Below the pieces are notes generated by a model that saw only the letters and a list, made by a program, of their open reading frames with translations, was not told where the DNA came from and did not search any database. 64,000 bases of DNA from Leptasterias polaris (Eukaryota > Echinodermata > Asteroidea > Forcipulatida > Asteriidae): the NCBI GenBank assembly GCA_037783415.1, contig JAZGTN010000054.1, forward strand, positions 1 to 64,000. Direction: 5' to 3'. Position numbers and translations under genes: made by a program. This document shows, one piece after another, positions 14,701 through 25,800 of the stretch (positions within the stretch are counted from its first letter, which is position 1; each line of letters starts with the position of its first letter).

Positions 14701-17700
14701 ACCAAACCCAGCAAACCTTTCTTTGGAACGTTGAATTATTCTGTTGTTTTGTAATTTTAGGAACAAATAGCAACATTATTACTATATACTATCTGTTAAT
14801 ACAGCCAAAGGAATGATGTTTTCAATGTAAACACAGCAACAACTGACGAAAAGTGCCCCCATACAACACACTACTGTCGTCGTTTCAAGCCTACATAACC
14901 GTATTAACAACACTGAGCACACGGGTACACGGGTGTAGCGGGCGCCACCATTTTGTATCTATAGGTTTCACCCCTCTAAATAGACTCCCATAGCAAACAA
15001 TGATAAATGCTAAATATTCAAAAATTCTCAAAAAATAGTTAAAAGTCTCTCAGCCTCTTGAAAACCAATCAAATATATTTTCAGACCACTAAACTTCAGA
15101 TTTCTTTTCAATTTTTGGCAGGTCAGCCGTTTGGAATTTTTGCTAATTACCCAAGAAAAAAACACCCCCGAAAATGTGTTTTTTCCCAAACCGACTTGCC
15201 GCCAGTTTTCATGAGGCACTCCTCCAATTCCCAAGCTAAATAGGACCAACTTTAAAGCCCAAATTTATCAAATCTCCTCAAAACTTGAAACCCAGAACCC
15301 CCAGGTTGTGATAAGTTCTTATAATTACACACTCTATTAGTTGCATGACCCCCAAAACGTTATAATTAAAAATAAGTTGTGGGTTTACAAATTATGATAA
15401 GTAGCTTGGCGCATGAATTTTTGGTCGATTTAGAGTAGTGCACCCTATAAGGGCAGTCAATTATTCTTTATGGGGGAAAAATTATGCTTAAAATGTTGAG
15501 AATAAGTCACTGATATGAAATCTGGAAAAAAAATTGGAATATTTTATTGCGTTTGTCTACAACAAGGTCAAACATGTTGAAGCATTTACATGTACTTTAA
15601 GCAATGTGAGAGGAAAAACCTGCATGACACACTGTGTACATTATATTGAATACTTGGAAGTTACGTCCAAATCTTCCCTCAAAAAGTTATTAACATGTCT
15701 CTTTTTCGTAATAAGATTCTAAAAACATTACAAAATATTTAATTAATCGACAAGAGGGGGTTAATTATTGTGGATAAGCGGTAAAAAGGGAAACAGGTTG
15801 GAAGGGGGCCTTGAGTTGGGGGGGGGGGGCGTTTTTGCTTTCCCTCCAACTTTTCTAACCATGTATTCATATTGAGTTTAAAATTGTGAACTTTATAACA
15901 AAGTTCCCAACAAACAAACACATTTTACCACATTTATTGTTCTTCCAAGTTTCATGTTGCTAGCTGTTAAGGGGGGGGGGGGGTAAAGGGGTGGGCGGGG
16001 GGTGGGCGGGGCATGTTGCAAAATTCCGTTCCAGATACTATACGGTTAGTTGTGGACAATAGGATAAGACTGTAAACTAGGGTTTAGACTAAGAGCTAGG
16101 GTTTTGGGCTGATGGCTATAGGGTTTGGGGTGTATGCTAGGGTTTGGGCCGACGGCTAGGGTTTCTGTGCCGATGGCTAGGGTTTTGGCCGATGGCTAGG
16201 GTTTGGGTGTAGGCTGTGGGTTTTTGCTGAGGGCTAAGGTTTTGGCTGCGAGGGCTAGGGTTTCACACATGCAATCAGTTCCCGGGAACTTGACATTCAT
16301 GATGCCATATCAACCACCCACCGCCTATGTCATCTTCACATAGTCTGTTGATGGTTTGTCTCTACCTTTCCCCTGATCAACCAGCCACTGAGATTCTTGA
16401 GTTTCTTGAATGTGACTTACCGTGATAGTCTCATACTCGTCGATATAGTATTACACTAAAAACCAAACCCAGCAAACCTTTCTTTGGAACGTTGAATTAT
16501 TCTGTTGTTTTGTAATTTTAGGAACAAATAGCAACATTATTACTATATACTATCTGTTAATACAGCCAAAGGAATGATGTTTTCAATGTAAACACAGCAA
16601 CAACTGACGAAAAGTGCCCCCATACAACACACTACTGTCGTCGTTTCAAGCCTACATAACCGTATTAACAACACTGAGCACACGGGTACACGGGTGTAGC
16701 GGGCGCCACCATTTTGTATCTATAGGTTTCACCCCTCTAAATAGACTCCCATAGCAAACAATGATAAATGCTAAATATTCAAAAATTCTCAAAAAATAGT
16801 TAAAAGTCTCTCAGCCTCTTGAAAACCAATCAAATATATTTTCAGACCACTAAACTTCAGATTTCTTTTCAATTTTTGGCAGGTCAGCCGTTTGGAATTT
16901 TTGCTAATTACCCAAGAAAAAAACACCCCCGAAAATGTGTTTTTTCCCAAACCGACTTGCCGCCAGTTTTCATGAGGCACTCCTCCAATTCCCAAGCTAA
17001 ATAGGACCAACTTTAAAGCCCAAATTTATCAAATCTCCTCAAAACTTGAAACCCAGAACCCCCAGGTTGTGATAAGTTCTTATAATTACACACTCTATTA
17101 GTTGCATGACCCCCAAAACGTTATAATTAAAAATAAGTTGTGGGTTTACAAATTATGATAAGTAGCTTGGCGCATGAATTTTTGGTCGATTTAGAGTAGT
17201 GCACCCTATAAGGGCAGTCAATTATTCTTTATGGGGGAAAAATTATGCTTAAAATGTTGAGAATAAGTCACTGATATGAAATCTGGAAAAAAAATTGGAA
17301 TATTTTATTGCGTTTGTCTACAACAAGGTCAAACATGTTGAAGCATTTACATGTACTTTAAGCAATGTGAGAGGAAAAACCTGCATGACACACTGTGTAC
17401 ATTATATTGAATACTTGGAAGTTACGTCCAAATCTTCCCTCAAAAAGTTATTAACATGTCTCTTTTTCGTAATAAGATTCTAAAAACATTACAAAATATT
17501 TAATTAATCGACAAGAGGGGGTTAATTATTGTGGATAAGCGGTAAAAAGGGAAACAGGTTGGAAGGGGGCCTTGAGTTGGGGGGGGGGGCGTTTTTGCTT
17601 TCCCTCCAACTTTTCTAACCATGTATTCATATTGAGTTTAAAATTGTGAACTTTATAACAAAGTTCCCAACAAACAAACACATTTTACCACATTTATTGT

Positions 17701-20700
17701 TCTTCCAAGTTTCATGTTGCTAGCTGTTAAGGGGGGGGGAGGGTAAAGGGGTGGGCGGGGGGTGGGCGGGGCATGTTGCAAAATTCCGTTCCAGATACTA
17801 TACGGTTAGTTGTGGACAATAGGATAAGACTGTAAACTAGGGTTTAGACTAAGAGCTAGGGTTTTGGGCTGATGGCTATAGGGTTTGGGGTGTATGCTAG
17901 GGTTTGGGCCGACGGCTAGGGTTTCTGTGCCGATGGCTAGGGTTTTGGCCGATGGCTAGGGTTTGGGTGTAGGCTGTGGGTTTTTGCTGAGGGCTAAGGT
18001 TTTGGCTGCGAGGGCTAGGGTTTCACACATGCAATCAGTTCCCGGGAACTTGACATTCATGATGCCATATCAACCACCCACCGCCTATGTCATCTTCACA
18101 TAGTCTGTTGATGGTTTGTCTCTACCTTTCCCCTGATCAACCAGCCACTGAGATTCTTGAGTTTCTTGAATGTGACTTACCGTGATAGTCTCATACTCGT
18201 CGATATAGTATTACACTAAAAACCAAACCCAGCAAACCTTTCTTTGGAACGTTGAATTATTCTGTTGTTTTGTAATTTTAGGAACAAATAGCAACATTAT
18301 TACTATATACTATCTGTTAATACAGCCAAAGGAATGATGTTTTCAATGTAAACACAGCAACAACTGACGAAAAGTGCCCCCATACAACACACTACTGTCG
18401 TCGTTTCAAGCCTACATAACCGTATTAACAACACTGAGCACACGGGTACACGGGTGTAGCGGGCGCCACCATTTTGTATCTATAGGTTTCACCCCTCTAA
18501 ATAGACTCCCATAGCAAACAATGATAAATGCTAAATATTCAAAAATTCTCAAAAAATAGTTAAAAGTCTCTCAGCCTCTTGAAAACCAATCAAATATATT
18601 TTCAGACCACTAAACTTCAGATTTCTTTTCAATTTTTGGCAGGTCAGCCGTTTGGAATTTTTGCTAATTACCCAAGAAAAAAACACCCCCGAAAATGTGT
18701 TTTTTCCCAAACCGACTTGCCGCCAGTTTTCATGAGGCACTCCTCCAATTCCCAAGCTAAATAGGACCAACTTTAAAGCCCAAATTTATCAAATCTCCTC
18801 AAAACTTGAAACCCAGAACCCCCAGGTTGTGATAAGTTCTTATAATTACACACTCTATTAGTTGCATGACCCCCAAAACGTTATAATTAAAAATAAGTTG
18901 TGGGTTTACAAATTATGATAAGTAGCTTGGCGCATGAATTTTTGGTCGATTTAGAGTAGTGCACCCTATAAGGGCAGTCAATTATTCTTTATGGGGGAAA
19001 AATTATGCTTAAAATGTTGAGAATAAGTCACTGATATGAAATCTGGAAAAAAAATTGGAATATTTTATTGCGTTTGTCTACAACAAGGTCAAACATGTTG
19101 AAGCATTTACATGTACTTTAAGCAATGTGAGAGGAAAAACCTGCATGACACACTGTGTACATTATATTGAATACTTGGAAGTTACGTCCAAATCTTCCCT
19201 CAAAAAGTTATTAACATGTCTCTTTTTCGTAATAAGATTCTAAAAACATTACAAAATATTTAATTAATCGACAAGAGGGGGTTAATTATTGTGGATAAGC
19301 GGTAAAAAGGGAAACAGGTTGGAAGGGGGCCTTGAGTTGGGGGGGGGGGGCGTTTTTGCTTTCCCTCCAACTTTTCTAACCATGTATTCATATTGAGTTT
19401 AAAATTGTGAACTTTATAACAAAGTTCCCAACAAACAAACACATTTTACCACATTTATTGTTCTTCCAAGTTTCATGTTGCTAGCTGTTAAGGGGGGGGG
19501 GGGTAAAGGGGTGGGCGGGGGGTGGGCGGGGCATGTTGCAAAATTCCGTTCCAGATACTATACGGTTAGTTGTGGACAATAGGATAAGACTGTAAACTAG
19601 GGTTTAGACTAAGAGCTAGGGTTTTGGGCTGATGGCTATAGGGTTTGGGGTGTATGCTAGGGTTTGGGCCGACGGCTAGGGTTTCTGTGCCGATGGCTAG
19701 GGTTTTGGCCGATGGCTAGGGTTTGGGTGTAGGCTGTGGGTTTTTGCTGAGGGCTAAGGTTTTGGCTGCGAGGGCTAGGGTTTCACACATGCAATCAGTT
19801 CCCGGGAACTTGACATTCATGATGCCATATCAACCACCCACCGCCTATGTCATCTTCACATAGTCTGTTGATGGTTTGTCTCTACCTTTCCCCTGATCAA
19901 CCAGCCACTGAGATTCTTGAGTTTCTTGAATGTGACTTACCGTGATAGTCTCATACTCGTCGATATAGTATTACACTAAAAACCAAACCCAGCAAACCTT
20001 TCTTTGGAACGTTGAATTATTCTGTTGTTTTGTAATTTTAGGAACAAATAGCAACATTATTACTATATACTATCTGTTAATACAGCCAAAGGAATGATGT
20101 TTTCAATGTAAACACAGCAACAACTGACGAAAAGTGCCCCCATACAACACACTACTGTCGTCGTTTCAAGCCTACATAACCGTATTAACAACACTGAGCA
20201 CACGGGTACACGGGTGTAGCGGGCGCCACCATTTTGTATCTATAGGTTTCACCCCTCTAAATAGACTCCCATAGCAAACAATGATAAATGCTAAATATTC
20301 AAAAATTCTCAAAAAATAGTTAAAAGTCTCTCAGCCTCTTGAAAACCAATCAAATATATTTTCAGACCACTAAACTTCAGATTTCTTTTCAATTTTTGGC
20401 AGGTCAGCCGTTTGGAATTTTTGCTAATTACCCAAGAAAAAAACACCCCCGAAAATGTGTTTTTTCCCAAACCGACTTGCCGCCAGTTTTCATGAGGCAC
20501 TCCTCCAATTCCCAAGCTAAATAGGACCAACTTTAAAGCCCAAATTTATCAAATCTCCTCAAAACTTGAAACCCAGAACCCCCAGGTTGTGATAAGTTCT
20601 TATAATTACACACTCTATTAGTTGCATGACCCCCAAAACGTTATAATTAAAAATAAGTTGTGGGTTTACAAATTATGATAAGTAGCTTGGCGCATGAATT

Positions 20701-22486
20701 TTTGGTCGATTTAGAGTAGTGCACCCTATAAGGGCAGTCAATTATTCTTTATGGGGGAAAAATTATGCTTAAAATGTTGAGAATAAGTCACTGATATGAA
20801 ATCTGGAAAAAAAATTGGAATATTTTATTGCGTTTGTCTACAACAAGGTCAAACATGTTGAAGCATTTACATGTACTTTAAGCAATGTGAGAGGAAAAAC
20901 CTGCATGACACACTGTGTACATTATATTGAATACTTGGAAGTTACGTCCAAATCTTCCCTCAAAAAGTTATTAACATGTCTCTTTTTCGTAATAAGATTC
21001 TAAAAACATTACAAAATATTTAATTAATCGACAAGAGGGGGTTAATTATTGTGGATAAGCGGTAAAAAGGGAAACAGGTTGGAAGGGGGCCTTGAGTTGG
21101 GGGGGGGGGGCGTTTTTGCTTTCCCTCCAACTTTTCTAACCATGTATTCATATTGAGTTTAAAATTGTGAACTTTATAACAAAGTTCCCAACAAACAAAC
21201 ACATTTTACCACATTTATTGTTCTTCCAAGTTTCATGTTGCTAGCTGTTAAGGGGGGGGGGGGTAAAGGGGTGGGCGGGGGGTGGGCGGGGCATGTTGCA
21301 AAATTCCGTTCCAGATACTATACGGTTAGTTGTGGACAATAGGATAAGACTGTAAACTAGGGTTTAGACTAAGAGCTAGGGTTTTGGGCTGATGGCTATA
21401 GGGTTTGGGGTGTATGCTAGGGTTTGGGCCGACGGCTAGGGTTTCTGTGCCGATGGCTAGGGTTTTGGCCGATGGCTAGGGTTTGGGTGTAGGCTGTGGG
21501 TTTTTGCTGAGGGCTAAGGTTTTGGCTGCGAGGGCTAGGGTTTCACACATGCAATCAGTTCCCGGGAACTTGACATTCATGATGCCATATCAACCACCCA
21601 CCGCCTATGTCATCTTCACATAGTCTGTTGATGGTTTGTCTCTACCTTTCCCCTGATCAACCAGCCACTGAGATTCTTGAGTTTCTTGAATGTGACTTAC
21701 CGTGATAGTCTCATACTCGTCGATATAGTATTACACTAAAAACCAAACCCAGCAAACCTTTCTTTGGAACGTTGAATTATTCTGTTGTTTTGTAATTTTA
21801 GGAACAAATAGCAACATTATTACTATATACTATCTGTTAATACAGCCAAAGGAATGATGTTTTCAATGTAAACACAGCAACAACTGACGAAAAGTGCCCC
21901 CATACAACACACTACTGTCGTCGTTTCAAGCCTACATAACCGTATTAACAACACTGAGCACACGGGTACACGGGTGTAGCGGGCGCCACCATTTTGTATC
22001 TATAGGTTTCACCCCTCTAAATAGACTCCCATAGCAAACAATGATAAATGCTAAATATTCAAAAATTCTCAAAAAATAGTTAAAAGTCTCTCAGCCTCTT
22101 GAAAACCAATCAAATATATTTTCAGACCACTAAACTTCAGATTTCTTTTCAATTTTTGGCAGGTCAGCCGTTTGGAATTTTTGCTAATTACCCAAGAAAA
22201 AAACACCCCCGAAAATGTGTTTTTTCCCAAACCGACTTGCCGCCAGTTTTCATGAGGCACTCCTCCAATTCCCAAGCTAAATAGGACCAACTTTAAAGCC
22301 CAAATTTATCAAATCTCCTCAAAACTTGAAACCCAGAACCCCCAGGTTGTGATAAGTTCTTATAATTACACACTCTATTAGTTGCATGACCCCCAAAACG
22401 TTATAATTAAAAATAAGTTGTGGGTTTACAAATTATGATAAGTAGCTTGGCGCATGAATTTTTGGTCGATTTAGAGTAGTGCACCC

Positions 22487-22696
22487 CCACCCCATGGTCA
22501 TAGCGCCACCTAGTGACTAACAGTTACATGATCCATCATGGCAGCCTCCATAGACTATGTTTGTGTTGAAATACGCTGTATGCAAGTTGATTAGAAAAAG
22601 AAACTAGTACAACTACAAAAGCCTACCAAACTGTAGACAAATTATTTACAGAAGAACAACTACATCGGTTACGTTTACCTGTCAACGATTTTCAAA
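22487..22696 (+). promoter_or_regulatory. FXN 5' flank / putative 5' UTR and promoter
   Basis: These 210 bp are all that separates the satellite from the frataxin start codon, so the promoter must lie here or inside the satellite. No TATA box is obvious. An upstream ATG at 22538 in good context (ATCATGG) opens a frame of 18 codons that stops at 22594. If transcription starts further upstream, this would be a uORF. The motif ATCATGGCAGCC loosely resembles a YY1-type initiator element. Confidence 0.35.
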
Positions 22697-22873
22697 ATGA
22701 GTAGGCTGTTGGTTCGTTTTGGCCATCCGTTGGACCGGATCGCCAGATCTCGATGCTTCAGCAGAATCACAAACCACCACACAGTTATTCTTAACAAATG
22801 TTGTGCATCTCTAAATGGGTCCAGCAGTTTCACCTGTCCTGTAAACACGCGGTGTTTATTCTTTTTCACAAGG
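22697..22873 (+). CDS. FXN: FXN exon 1 (transit peptide)
   Basis: ATG in AAAATGAG context, 59 codons, ending ACA AGG before the donor GTGAGT (phase 0). The peptide begins [20 protein letters not shown] and has many Arg and few acidic residues, as expected of a matrix-targeting sequence. The reading frame runs only five codons past the donor. Confidence 0.8.
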
Positions 22874-25800
22874 GTGAGTAAAGCATAGAGTAGAGGAAAT
22901 ACTCTCAACTAGCAGGATATTAACTCGCTGTCTCTGTGTGGGAGTCTTTGTGGCAGATGAAATTTAACATCTCCTATAATTTATATACTCTACTGTAGTA
23001 CTACTGTACTAGTCCTACTGTATGTACCACTGTACTACTGTACTAGACCCAGTCAGTAACTCAACTGGGGTGCTGTACTCGTTTTTCGAAATTTTGACAT
23101 CTGCGGTCGACTATGCGCCCCAGGTTATTATCGTTATTATCGTACAAAGTGATCCAACTCTCGGTTGTATCGACGGGTGCCCTTTCTTAACAGTGACAAC
23201 TACGCAGTTGAGAAAGAAGCGCACTATATTATAGCTAGACTTACTACAGTTTACAAAGAAACTCACTCTATACTACGTCTAACATAAGTAATCTTCGGTG
23301 CAACCAATGGAATAGACCAACAACTCCGCAAAATCGGACTCTAAATTATAACACCATCTCATCAAACAAAGACTGCTACCGTTACTCCTTGTATCCAAAA
23401 ACAATACCAATCTGGAACTACTCACGCCACAAGTTAAATCAGCCCCCGACACCAATAATTTTAAGTCACTCCTTGAAAAAAAATGATATCTAAAACTAGG
23501 AGCTTGCATGCATGAGGGTCTGCACATTTATAGCCTAGGCCAGCCAGTGGCGGAGGTTTGTGTAGTAAAGACAAGACAAGAACTAGAACTAGAAGTACAC
23601 TAAACATTACTTTACACTAATACATGACTTAAGTCTTAAGACTTAAGTTACTTTTTCGGTTTATAGTACACAAAGAGATTCAAGGAGAGGCCTGGTGTCC
23701 TTTTAAGGCTAAGTTTGGACCCACATCAAGTGATCTAATTTTTCTACACAGTCAAGTGGTTTACCAACCATTCAATACAATTGATAAAGACTTCCGCCGT
23801 ACATGTATGTGGTATTTTAGGCCTAAGCAATTGTCATTCAACAATGGTGTCTAATTTGCCTGTATAAGATGGTTGACTACAAACTGTGTGACGTCAAGTT
23901 GAAACTATCTAAAGACCATGTTTCAGGTCAGTGTTCAAAGAATTAAATTCTTTTCTTCAATTACTGTTTTTGTAGCATGGCACCCCTCCACTGTCGTTGA
24001 TGGGAGATCATAAAGTTGTTGCAGTCAAACAAGTTTGGAAGAGTTCTCAGATGTTTTCAAGCTCAACAGAAGGGTGAGACCTGATTTTAAATGACGCTCA
24101 AAAGGACAAGACCACGGTTCACTAATCTGATGGCAGCACTGCGCCAGAAGTGCAAATCGTCAAGGGGGAAGCTTAAATTTAATGGAGCAAAATTTAAACC
24201 TTTAAAATGATGCTGGAACTGGAAGGGCAATAACCCAACGACAACCATGAAAATGGCATATGGCCTTTAGCTAAAATGCGGATGCAATGGTTTGGACTTA
24301 AGGGAATAAATTATGATGGGGATGGGAATCGAGGAGTGGGCAATTTGCGGTGGGGGTGCAAAGAAAGTATCTTGGGGGGAACATTTAGCCCCTCGTAGCA
24401 TCACTGCTACCTGATTGAGCCGACATCTACTAGGGGCCACATAGAGTGGTTTTAGCATTTTATTTTTAAGAGGTTATTATAGACTGTGCAAGTCTCGCGC
24501 GTAAGCGAACTTCCGGGACCATTGTGGTCCCAACCATATGGAGCTTTACGTTGGCAATATTTTTTTTCGTCTATTATTTTAGTTTAACGTACTTTATGAC
24601 CATGAAAATTAAATATGTTGTTGGGAATGTAATACTAAGTGATCAAAAATATGAAAGTTAAATCAATTCAACAAAACAACGAAGAAAACCCAAGAATTAA
24701 ACTTGACCTCTGCTTCCGGTTACTTGCAAAAAATTAAGAATTTGTGCCCACCTCCGATCACCAAATTTGTTTTGGTCGCGCGATGATTATCACCAGACGC
24801 TGTAATTCCAGACGCTAAGCCTTTTCATTGCAGTCTACGGTTGTCGAGGCGTCAGCGTCCTCTTCAAACTGCGTCAGGCGTTAATTATACGCCCGTGCGA
24901 TCATCGCGCGTCTGCGTTTAAACCTGCTTTTAGTGGCTGCACGTACTCAGGCGTGGATTTACAAAAGGATTTCCTAAAAAGTTAAGATCAAATAAGCATC
25001 CTTGTCCCAGAGTTTTTAGTTTGTTTCAACAAAAACTAACAAATGATTTGTGTGTTTATTATGAAAGCTAAAACTCATTGTATGCAAATTGTAAAGATTA
25101 TTTTTGTTGGTCAGATTTTTTCATAGATCTAATTTAAAAACAATGATTTGATTTCAGAAAAAAATATGTTCTTCACTTGACGTGTTTTCTCGCTCCGATA
25201 CGCGCGAGACTTGCACAGTCTATTAAAGTTGTAAGCTTCACCAGTGTTTTCAGACTGAAAGCTTTTAGTATTAAACTTTGAGGCAATAAGCTTCACCAGT
25301 GTTTTCAGACTGAAAGCTTTTAGTATTAAACTTTGAGGCAATGTTTGTATGTATTTATTAATTGGACATAAACAAAATGCTTTTAAAAAGGCCGGAATTA
25401 AAGGCCCTGTACACTATTGGTAAGATCGAAAAACACAAATGTTCACAGATTCACACATAACTTACATGATTTAAAGTAAGTAATGGTAGAAAGGGTTCCT
25501 TAAAATATTTCTGCCTAAAATGCTATCGTTTCTGAGAAATGAGTAAAACAATAGTTTTTATCGCGCGCGATAATAAACTCGATGTTTGAAAAACAGAAAA
25601 CACATAAGGTCTCTTTTCACTATTTTCTCGTGACCTCGATGATCAATTGAGCTCAAATTTTCACAGGTTTGTTATTTCATGTATGTGGTTGATTACACAA
25701 AACATGAACAGTGTCTGTGATTATTTTGTCAGGTCTGCCAATCCTGTATAATACCTTTAACCCTCTTGCTGTCTGACCATTCAATACCATTCACTGTGGT

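Larger units (their letters stand above)
1..22486. repeat. Satellite array, ~1.76-kb unit, ~12.7 head-to-tail copies
   Basis: One unit repeats in the same orientation from the first base of the window to 22486, where the last copy breaks off inside the motif TTAGAGTAGTGCACCC. Successive copies from about 4.7 kb on are spaced 1765, 1762, 1758, 1760, 1760, 1760, 1761, 1760, 1760 and 1760 bp. Subtracting the two poly-G tracts leaves 1736 bp every time, so all length change lies in those tracts. No rRNA, 5S, snRNA, histone or tRNA gene is recognisable in the unit, and its longest open frames (60-73 codons) look random. I call it a large-unit satellite, possibly subtelomeric or pericentromeric. 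That location is inference; the repeated structure is directly visible. Confidence 0.97.

Noticed and set aside
4463..22290. Repeated small frames of 60-73 codons in every satellite unit
   Set aside because: They overlap on opposite strands, have no motif, and are identical only because the whole unit is homogenised. The 60-codon one appears only when the G tract has 12 bases.
1..22486. rDNA spacer, 5S or histone repeat unit
   Set aside because: No rRNA, 5S promoter box or histone coding sequence is visible in the unit.
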